In this document: positions 1 through 4,845 of the stretch, one piece after another | How positions within the stretch are numbered: position 1 is the first letter of the stretch | Layout: the number at the start of each line of letters is the position of its first letter | Assembly: GCA_023621895.1 (NCBI GenBank) | Contig: JAMOAF010001041.1 | Location: 1-6,313, forward strand | From: Planctomycetota bacterium | GTDB lineage: Bacteria > Planctomycetota > Planctomycetia > Pirellulales > Thermoguttaceae | Reading direction: 5' to 3' | Length of the DNA stretch: 6,313 nucleotides | Made by a program: the position numbers and the translations under genes | Notes under the pieces: model-generated | What the model was told of the DNA's origin: nothing | What the model saw: the letters and a program-made list of their open reading frames with translations, nothing else | The model's database searches: none

Positions 1-1
1 T

Positions 2-721
2 GCAGTGTATTTCAGCCCCTCCAGCGACTTGTTTCAGCCAGTGCCGGAACTGCGTGACCTTGCCTTCGAGGTCTTGAGCCTCCTACTCCGGTCACAGATT
101 CGTGTATCGTTCTTGACCAAAGGGACGATCCCACCAAAGCACATGGAGCTACTGATCTCGAACGCACCGCTTGTGAGCGCGCAAATCGGACTGATTACGA
201 CCGACGATTCCCTGTGCCGCCAATTGGAGCCGCACGCGGCGATGCCCGCGGAGCGAGTTGCACAGGCCCGTGCCCTGAGTTCCTGCGGGATTGAAACAAC
301 GGGTAGAATAGACCCGATTATTCCCCACGTGACCGACGACAGCGAGACCTTCGAGAGAGTGTGTCATGATTTCGCAGCAGCGGGAATCCGATTTCTTGCT
401 GCCAGCGTGCTCTTCCTTCGCCCCGCCGTTGCCAAGGCCTTGCGATCCAGCGATCTGAATCAAGCGGCACGCGACCGCCTGTTTGCCGCATTCCAGTCTC
501 GCGTACGGTTACCGATTCACGCTCGAAAAAGCTGCGTAACCGCGTTGCCCGCTGAGACGCGCAATGCGATCCTGGATCGTCTGCGCATCGCAGCTTCCGC
601 GCACGACATCACGGTGCGAGCGTGTGCCTGTAAGAATCCGGACATTGCCAGCCGGGCATGCCGAATCGCGGGGCGCGCCGAGGGGATCGCGAGGTCGAGG
701 CAGATGGTTTTGTTTGACTGA
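2..721 (+). CDS. Radical SAM protein, spore photoproduct lyase-like group (5'-truncated)
   Basis: The reading frame is open from the left edge (first full codon at 2) to TGA at 719-721, giving 239 residues of the C-terminal part. The GTG at 5 is an internal valine, not a start. Recognisable blocks are YFSPSSDLFQPVPEL at the edge, an LTKG strand, a LEPHAA..ER block, RIDPIIP followed by TDD, and LFLRP. This order (S-x-D-x-FQP, TKG, EP-x-A, DPIIP, then D) is that of SplB-like radical SAM enzymes, whose CxxxCxxC cluster-binding motif would lie upstream of the window. Near the C-terminus is a CxCKNPD block with a third Cys eight residues on (codons 623, 629 and 659), possibly an extra metal or FeS site. 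The reaction is unknown: the group includes the DNA repair enzyme SplB and many uncharacterised proteins, and the assignment rests on motif order only. GC content looks lower than in the next gene. Confidence 0.75.
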   Translation, partial: AVYFSPSSDLFQPVPELRDLAFEVLSLLLRSQIRVSFLTKGTIPPKHMELLISNAPLVSAQIGLITTDDSLCRQLEPHAAMPAERVAQARALSSCGIETTGRIDPIIPHVTDDSETFERVCHDFAAAGIRFLAASVLFLRPAVAKALRSSDLNQAARDRLFAAFQSRVRLPIHARKSCVTALPAETRNAILDRLRIAASAHDITVRACACKNPDIASRACRIAGRAEGIARSRQMVLFD

Positions 722-852
722 ACCGGGGAAGTCCACCGAATATTCCAGGATGTATCGCAGGTGCGTCTCGCCGAATGAAAGGCCGTGTGCGGGGCGCGCT
801 ACTCCTCACCGCAGCACGCAGGGCACTTCAATCTGCCGGGTCTTCAAAGCCG

Positions 853-878
853 CGATCGCAGCGGCCGGCTTGCGATCG
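853..878. repeat. Inverted repeat upstream of the GH5 gene
   Basis: Perfect 8-bp arms, CGATCGCA at 853-860 and TGCGATCG at 871-878, are separated by a 10-bp GC-rich spacer. It ends 67 bp before the GTG start of the glycosidase gene, inside the 224-bp spacer after the radical SAM gene. It could be an operator or a stem-loop in the leader. There is no T tract, so an intrinsic terminator is unlikely. The arms contain GCGATCGC-like words that can arise by chance in GC-rich DNA. Nothing else is recognised in 722-945. Confidence 0.3.
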
Positions 879-934
879 ATGGCGGTGATGGGTATCGTGG
901 CTGGGAATGGTTGCCGATTCTGTCCCCAGCCGCC

Positions 935-938
935 GGAG
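935..938 (+). promoter_or_regulatory. Ribosome binding site (GGAG) deciding the GH5 start
   Basis: GGAG lies 7 nt before the GTG at 946. It supports that GTG over the in-frame ATG at 907, which has no comparable site at the right distance. Confidence 0.55.
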
Positions 939-945
939 CCTTGCC

Positions 946-2505
946 GTGAAGTCAGCAGCGCGCCTCGCCACTTGCACCTGGATTCTCTTTCTGGCCATGC
1001 CGGCCGCGGCCGCCGAGGTCGTATACGAAACCAATTTTGATTCACCCGCCGCCGTGGCCGGATGGACCGGCCTGGAGACAGCCGCGGAGTTGGCGCCGGG
1101 CGTGGGCGGATCGAAGGCGCTCTCGGTCGAAATCCCCGCCGCCGACGGGCCCGGCCACCGCAGCGCGCGGATCAAGCTGCCGCTCGGCGCGCTCCGCGGG
1201 ACAAGAGTCCGCGTCGAAGCGATGGTTCGCGCGGAGGCCGTCTCTCAACCGCCCAATCCGTGGAACGGCGTCAAGGTGATGCTCCACACCACGTCGCCGG
1301 CCGGTGACCAGTGGCAGCAGCAGAACAGCGTCTTCGGCACATTCGACTGGAAACCCGTGCGGTTTCTCGCCGCGGCGCCCCGAGATGCCACCGCGGCCGA
1401 GTTGATCCTCGGGCTGGAGTTGGTCACCGGGCGCGCGTGGTTCGATAATCTGAAGATCACCATCGTCAGCCGGCGGCGACCGGCCGGCAGCCCGGCCAAG
1501 GCTGGGCCCGTCTACAAGGGCCACGCGCTCGACCGGCTCCGAGGCGCGATGATCGGCCCGCGAGTGGGCGCGGAGGACCTGCGGGTGCTCGGCGGCCAGT
1601 GGAAGGCCAACCACGTCCGCTGGCAGTTGATCTGGGGTGGTTTTCCCCACGGGCCGGCCGACCGGGGCGACCTGGCGGCCTACGACGCGTGGATCGACTC
1701 GGAGCTCGAGCGGCTCGATTCGCTACTGCCGGTTTGCAGGGAAGTGGGCATCCTGGTCCTGATCGACCTGCACACGCCGCCGGGAGGGCGCAACGAGGCA
1801 AAGGAATGCCGGCTCTTCAAGGAGGCCCGATTCCAGGAGGCGTTTCTCAAGGTCTGGGAGAAGATCGCCGCCCGATACCGGGATAGTGCGACGGTCTGGG
1901 GCTACGACCTGGTCAATGAGCCGGTCGAGGGGATTCTCGGCGAGGGCGTGATGGACTGGCACGGGCTGGCCACCGAGGCGGCGAGGCGGATTCGCAAGAT
2001 CGATCGGAAACATGCGATCATCGTCGAGCCGGCGCCCTGGGGCAGCCCCGAGTCGCTCGAGTTGTTCGAACCGATCGACGCCGAGCGCGTCGTCTACAGC
2101 GTCCACATGTACCAGCCGCACCAGTTCACGCACCAGGGGGTCTACGACGCGCCGGTCGGCATCGCCTATCCGGGCGAGATCGGCGGCCGGCACTGGGACA
2201 AGGAGGCGATCCGCAGGGCGCTACGGCCGGCGATCGATTACCAGCGCGATTACGGCGTGCAGATCTACATCGGCGAATTCAGCGCGATCCGCTGGGCGCC
2301 CGGCTCGAGCGCCCATGATTACCTCCGCGACGTGATCGAGGTGATGGAGGAGAACGGGTGGGACTGGGCCTACCACGCCTTCCGCGAATGGGACGGTTGG
2401 AGCGTGGAACACGGCCCGGACAAGCAGTCGCGCGCCCGGTCGGAACAGCCAACCGACCGGCAAAAGCTCCTCATGCGCTGGTTCGAAAAGAACGAGCGGC
2501 CGTAG
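946..2505 (+). CDS. Secreted glycoside hydrolase family 5 (cellulase-like) with N-terminal beta-sandwich domain
   Basis: Likely a 519-residue exported endo-acting glycosidase. The chosen GTG has GGAG 7 nt upstream and puts a clean Sec signal peptide at the N-terminus: K2 and R6, a hydrophobic core at about 7-18, and cleavage after an Ala run near residue 23. The in-frame ATG at 907 would add 13 residues. Residues 24-170 look like a beta-sandwich carbohydrate-binding-like module (NFDSP opening, WFDNLKI closing strand), followed by a basic, Pro-containing linker. The catalytic TIM barrel spans about 190-500 and keeps the GH5 landmarks: R225 (NHVRW), H276 (DLHTPPGG), acid/base E325 in DLVNEP, H387 and Y389 (HMY), nucleophile E444 in YIGEF, and W474 in the last strand. 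Retaining hydrolysis of a beta-glucan or mannan is expected from the family; the substrate cannot be read from the sequence. It probably acts in the periplasm or outside the cell. It is flanked by non-coding spacers and appears monocistronic. Confidence 0.92.
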   Translation: MKSAARLATCTWILFLAMPAAAAEVVYETNFDSPAAVAGWTGLETAAELAPGVGGSKALSVEIPAADGPGHRSARIKLPLGALRGTRVRVEAMVRAEAVSQPPNPWNGVKVMLHTTSPAGDQWQQQNSVFGTFDWKPVRFLAAAPRDATAAELILGLELVTGRAWFDNLKITIVSRRRPAGSPAKAGPVYKGHALDRLRGAMIGPRVGAEDLRVLGGQWKANHVRWQLIWGGFPHGPADRGDLAAYDAWIDSELERLDSLLPVCREVGILVLIDLHTPPGGRNEAKECRLFKEARFQEAFLKVWEKIAARYRDSATVWGYDLVNEPVEGILGEGVMDWHGLATEAARRIRKIDRKHAIIVEPAPWGSPESLELFEPIDAERVVYSVHMYQPHQFTHQGVYDAPVGIAYPGEIGGRHWDKEAIRRALRPAIDYQRDYGVQIYIGEFSAIRWAPGSSAHDYLRDVIEVMEENGWDWAYHAFREWDGWSVEHGPDKQSRARSEQPTDRQKLLMRWFEKNERP

Positions 2506-2556
2506 GGCGGCGATCTTCGCGCGTTGCTGTACGAGGTGGACGCATTGCCGAATGAG

Positions 2557-2583
2557 ATCCGCAAGCGTGCGGATTTCCGCACG
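2557..2583. repeat. Two overlapping, mutually exclusive hairpins after the GH5 gene
   Basis: ATCCGCA at 2557-2563 pairs with TGCGGAT at 2568-2574 (4-nt loop). CGTGCGGA at 2566-2573 pairs instead with TCCGCACG at 2576-2583 (2-nt loop, or 4 if the A-T pair opens). The middle segment is shared, so only one stem can form at a time. The pair begins 51 nt after the GH5 stop codon. It may stabilise or end the GH5 transcript, but no T tract follows, so it is not a standard intrinsic terminator. Confidence 0.4.
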
Positions 2584-2599
2584 AGCTGGCCGGCGTGGC

Positions 2600-2625
2600 G
2601 GTTCCCAAGCTGGAGCTTGGGAACC
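2600..2625. repeat. 26-bp palindrome, copy 1
   Basis: Perfect 12-bp arms, GGTTCCCAAGCT and its reverse complement, lie either side of a GG spacer. In RNA this would form a very stable hairpin; in DNA it could form a cruciform. It is REP-like in size and placement. Confidence 0.9.
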
Positions 2626-2643
2626 AGGGAGGGATGGCGCGGC

Positions 2644-2669
2644 GGTTCCCAAGCTGGAGCTTGGGAACC
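2644..2669. repeat. 26-bp palindrome, copy 2
   Basis: Identical over all 26 bases to copy 1, with the same GG spacer, 44 bp downstream. It is followed directly by the 17-bp tandem units. Confidence 0.9.
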
Positions 2670-2775
2670 AGGGAGGGACGGGAACGAGGGAGGGACGGGA
2701 ACGAGGGAAGCTGGAGCTTGGGAACCAGGGAGGGACGGGAACCAGGGAGGGACGAGGACGGCGCGGCGGCGCCGG

Positions 2776-2804
2776 TTGATTCTCAGCGCCGCTGCCCGTA
2801 GATT
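2776..2804 (+). promoter_or_regulatory. Candidate sigma-70-type promoter for the PIG-L gene
   Basis: TTGATT (2776-2781) and TAGATT (2799-2804) are separated by exactly 17 bp, each matching 4 of 6 consensus positions. The site is just downstream of the repeat array, 52 bp before the GTG start. Initiation near 2811 would give a 5' leader of about 45 nt. Prediction by eye only; planctomycete promoters often match the consensus poorly. Confidence 0.35.
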
Positions 2805-2845
2805 ATGGAATGACCTTCAGAAAAACCGCGACCCTCTCGGACTAC

Positions 2846-2849
2846 GGAG
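2846..2849 (+). promoter_or_regulatory. Ribosome binding site (GGAG) deciding the PIG-L start
   Basis: GGAG sits 7 nt before the GTG at 2857. It fixes the start there rather than at in-frame upstream codons as far back as TTG 2524, which would make the repeat array coding. Confidence 0.7.
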
Positions 2850-2856
2850 AACGGCT

Positions 2857-3648
2857 GTGAGCAACAAGCGTACTGCGTTTGCCGTCGGCGCGCATCCCGA
2901 CGACGTGGAATTCGGCATGGCGGGCACGCTCTCGCTGCTGGCCAAGGCGGGATTCGAGCCGCACATGATGAACCTCTCGCGGAGCAACCTCGACAGCAAC
3001 GAGCTCTCGGAAGCCGAAATCACCCGCATCCGCCTCCGCGAGGCGGAACGCTCCGCCGAGACGATCGGGGCGGTCTACCACGGGCCGATCACCGACGACC
3101 TGATGATCTTCTACGAGGACCGGCTGCTGCGGAAGATGAGCGCGGTGGTGCGGGAGATCCGGCCGTCGATCGTGCTCTTGCCGTCGCTGAACGATTACAT
3201 GGAAGACCACATGAACACCGCCCGGCTGGTGATCACCGCATGTTTCAGCCGCGCGATGCGGCACTACCGCAGCGATCCGCCGACCGAGGCGACCGAGCAG
3301 GACGTCTACCTCTACCACGCCCAGCCGCACACGAACCGCGACGGGATGCGAACCCTCGTCGTGCCCGAGCTGTTCGTCAACATCACCGGCGAAATGGACA
3401 CCAAGCTGAAGATGCTCGGCTGCCACGAAAGCCAGCGGCAGTGGCTCGACGAGACGCAGGGGATGGACGACTACCTGGAGAACATGCGCAGCGGCGGCGC
3501 GGAAGTCGCCCGCATGTCCGGCCAGGCCGGCTGGGAATATGCGGAGGGCTTCCGCCGCCACAACTACGCGGGTTTTTCGGCCAAGGACGGCGACCTGCTC
3601 GCGGAGGTGCTGGGCGCTAACTGCCATTGGGCAGCATCACGGCCTTGA
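2857..3648 (+). CDS. PIG-L / LmbE family N-deacetylase
   Basis: A 263-residue protein starting at GTG with a well-placed GGAG. Residues 10-16 carry the family signature VGAHPDD, with H13 and D16 as zinc ligands and D15 as the expected general base. H118 in the EDHMN segment is the third zinc ligand. Between them lies the R-x-x-E-x-x-x-A-x-x-x-I-G helix (REAERSAETIG), typical of the family. No signal peptide is seen, so it should be cytoplasmic. PIG-L enzymes remove acetyl groups from N-acetylglucosamine-type sugars and related amines (MshB, BshB, LmbE, aminoglycoside deacetylases); which substrate applies here is not visible. Length is normal for the family (about 220-270). The last 10 residues are encoded in a 32-bp overlap with the convergent dehydrogenase gene and look like a non-conserved tail. 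Confidence 0.9.
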   Translation: MSNKRTAFAVGAHPDDVEFGMAGTLSLLAKAGFEPHMMNLSRSNLDSNELSEAEITRIRLREAERSAETIGAVYHGPITDDLMIFYEDRLLRKMSAVVREIRPSIVLLPSLNDYMEDHMNTARLVITACFSRAMRHYRSDPPTEATEQDVYLYHAQPHTNRDGMRTLVVPELFVNITGEMDTKLKMLGCHESQRQWLDETQGMDDYLENMRSGGAEVARMSGQAGWEYAEGFRRHNYAGFSAKDGDLLAEVLGANCHWAASRP

Positions 3649-4654
3649 TGATCGGCTCGGTCCCCTCGATGATCGCCGCAAACGTCTGTTTCGCCTCGTC
3701 GAAGCCGAACCTGTGGGTGATGATCGCCGAGGCATCGACCAGCCCGTCGCGGAGCAGCCGGAGGGCGACGGGAAAATTGATCGCCGGTTCGGCGAAGGTC
3801 GGGATCAGCGAGATCTTGCGGAAGACCAGGTCGTTCACGTCCACCTGGATCGTGTTCTTGCCGCCGAAATGCAGCCCGTAAAAGGTGATGATCCCGCCAT
3901 ACTTGATGATCTTGAAGGCGTCGTACAGGCTCTCGGGCGGCGAGGAGACGATCACGCGATCGACTCCCTTGGGGAATCGCTTCTTGATTTCCCCCTCGAT
4001 GTCGTGCTTGCCGACTTCGAAGAAATCGTCGCAACCGAGCTTCGCGGCCAGCTCGAGCCGGGCCCGTTCCCGCGGATTGTCGGCCACCAGCCCGGTAATC
4101 GCCACGTAGCCGGCCCCGCGAATCCGCGCGACGCGGGCCGACATCAGGCCCAGCGGACCGGGGCCGAGCACGACCACGCTCCCGCCGAGCGGGATCTGCG
4201 CGTTCAAGACGGAGGTCAGCGAGACGGCCAGCGGCTCGGTCAGGCAGGCCGAGACGTGGTCCAGACCCTCGTAGCGGTTGAGGCTGTTGTACCGCACCGA
4301 CATGTACTCGCCCATGCCGGGCTGGCCGTCCAGGTCGAACATGTTGCGGCAGAATTGCGGCTGGCCGCTCTTGCACTCCGCGCACACGCCGCACATCGTG
4401 CAGTCTTCGACGATCACGCTGTCGCCGGGCTTGACCGTCGTAACGTTCGGCCCGACGTCAACCACTTCCGCCGAAATCTCGTGGCCGAGCGGCATCGGCG
4501 CGTCGGGCCAGTCGCGGACGAAGTTGACATCCGTGCCGCAGACTCCGCAGGCGCGGACCTTGACCAGCACCCGATCGCCCGCCGGAGTGGCCACGTCGCG
4601 CACCACGTCGTGGATTTCCAGGTACTTCTTGCCCAACAATCCTCTGCTTTGCAT
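3617..4654 (-). CDS. Zinc-dependent medium-chain alcohol/polyol dehydrogenase
   Basis: A 345-residue MDR-superfamily dehydrogenase, cytoplasmic, expected to oxidise a secondary hydroxyl (polyol, sugar or amino alcohol) with NAD(P). Catalytic zinc ligands are C39 (GVCGTD) and the GHE pair H58-E59, with E140 in EPLAV. Structural zinc is held by C88, C91, C94 and C102 (C-x2-C-x2-C-x7-C); C85 is an additional Cys. The Rossmann fold has GPGPLG at 164-169. It most resembles the sorbitol/threonine dehydrogenase branch; substrate unknown. The ATG at 4654 has AGGAGG upstream and starts where homology should begin. The frame stays open a further 24 codons upstream through a tandem repeat, which I reject as coding. 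It lies 191 bp downstream of the aminotransferase gene on the same strand, with no clear promoter between, so co-transcription is likely. Its 3' end overlaps the convergent PIG-L gene. Confidence 0.93.
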   Translation of the reverse strand: MQSRGLLGKKYLEIHDVVRDVATPAGDRVLVKVRACGVCGTDVNFVRDWPDAPMPLGHEISAEVVDVGPNVTTVKPGDSVIVEDCTMCGVCAECKSGQPQFCRNMFDLDGQPGMGEYMSVRYNSLNRYEGLDHVSACLTEPLAVSLTSVLNAQIPLGGSVVVLGPGPLGLMSARVARIRGAGYVAITGLVADNPRERARLELAAKLGCDDFFEVGKHDIEGEIKKRFPKGVDRVIVSSPPESLYDAFKIIKYGGIITFYGLHFGGKNTIQVDVNDLVFRKISLIPTFAEPAINFPVALRLLRDGLVDASAIITHRFGFDEAKQTFAAIIEGTEPIIKAVMLPNGS

Positions 4655-4664
4655 GGCGGTATAT

Positions 4665-4670
4665 CCTCCT
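4665..4670 (-). promoter_or_regulatory. Shine-Dalgarno (AGGAGG) of the dehydrogenase gene
   Basis: On the minus strand AGGAGG precedes the ATG at 4654 by 10 nt, somewhat long but usable. It supports this start over the upstream in-frame codon at 4726. Confidence 0.7.
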
Positions 4671-4691
4671 GCTTGGTTTTTCGTGAGCCAC

Positions 4692-4720
4692 GGATGGAAC
4701 ACGGACGGAACACGGATGGG
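4692..4720. repeat. 11-bp tandem repeat (GGAYGGAACAC)
   Basis: GGATGGAACAC (4692-4702) and GGACGGAACAC (4703-4713) are followed by a partial unit GGATGGG. The repeat is in the upstream region of the dehydrogenase gene. I recall similar 'CACGGATGGAACACGGATG' strings recurring between genes in planctomycetes and verrucomicrobia. Read in the dehydrogenase frame, it yields the false N-terminal extension. Confidence 0.75.
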
Positions 4721-4790
4721 TAGCAACCGAGTGACTGCCCGAGCACCGGAACAACGGCCGGAGGCGGCCTGACTTCTGGGCGGATATCAG

Positions 4791-4834
4791 GGGGGCGGCC
4801 CCATTTTCGTGAAACGAGAATTGGGACCGTCCCC
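4791..4834. repeat. REP-like imperfect palindrome, possible transcript-processing hairpin
   Basis: A core stem ATTTTCGT (4803-4810) / ACGAGAAT (4814-4821) with a GAA loop contains one T/G pair. Outside it come a C/T mismatch, a CCC/GGG block, and outer arms GGGGCGG / CCGTCCCC that pair with small irregularities, so the whole 44 bp folds on itself. It starts 11 bp beyond the stop codon of the aminotransferase gene (minus-strand reading), where it could slow 3' decay or partly terminate. There is no T tract. A smaller CCCC-TCAA-GGGG stem (4831-4842) abuts it and overlaps its end. A further short stem, GGCCG-GAGG-CGGCC, lies at 4756-4769. Confidence 0.65.
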
Positions 4835-4845
4835 TCAAGGGGCCG

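Larger units (their letters stand above)
2592..2757. repeat. Palindromic and tandem repeat array in the GH5 / PIG-L spacer
   Basis: This array occupies about half of the 351-bp spacer 2506-2856. It holds two full palindromic units 44 bp apart (2600-2625 and 2644-2669), each preceded by GGCGYGGC and followed by AGGGAGGGA. A third copy at 2708-2726 has lost most of its left arm. Between and after them run 17-bp units AGGGAGGGACGGGAACG, at 2670-2686 and 2687-2703, again at 2727-2743 with a final C, and as a partial unit from 2744. The + strand is strongly G-rich. All forward frames stay open across it, yielding LELGN-, WSLGT- and AWEPG-type peptides; I treat it as non-coding. It resembles dispersed intergenic repeats I recall from planctomycetes and cyanobacteria. 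Confidence 0.9.

Noticed and set aside
714..744. TTGACT followed by AATATT as a promoter for the glycosidase
   Set aside because: Spacing is 19 bp and the -35 overlaps the stop codon of the preceding gene; the match is no better than chance, and the start codon lies about 200 bp away.
564..1040. A 158-codon + strand frame bridging the radical SAM and GH5 genes
   Set aside because: Arg- and Pro-rich shadow frame overlapping two better-supported genes.
806..1045. A 79-codon minus-strand frame covering the spacer upstream of the glycosidase, as a possible gene remnant
   Set aside because: No recognised family, no Shine-Dalgarno, and half of it overlaps the signal-peptide region of the GH5 gene; no support beyond being open.
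2592..2757. CRISPR array
   Set aside because: Repeats are palindromic and nearly contiguous, with repetitive rather than unique spacers, and no cas genes are present.
3539..4723. A 394-codon open frame on the + strand opposite the dehydrogenase gene
   Set aside because: It mirrors a gene with clear catalytic motifs on the minus strand, its translation is rich in His, Arg, Asp and Ala with no domain pattern, and long antisense frames are expected in GC-rich DNA.
4791..4842. Intrinsic (rho-independent) terminator after the aminotransferase gene
   Set aside because: Strong stems are present but no T tract follows on the minus strand; better described as a REP-like palindrome with possible partial effect.
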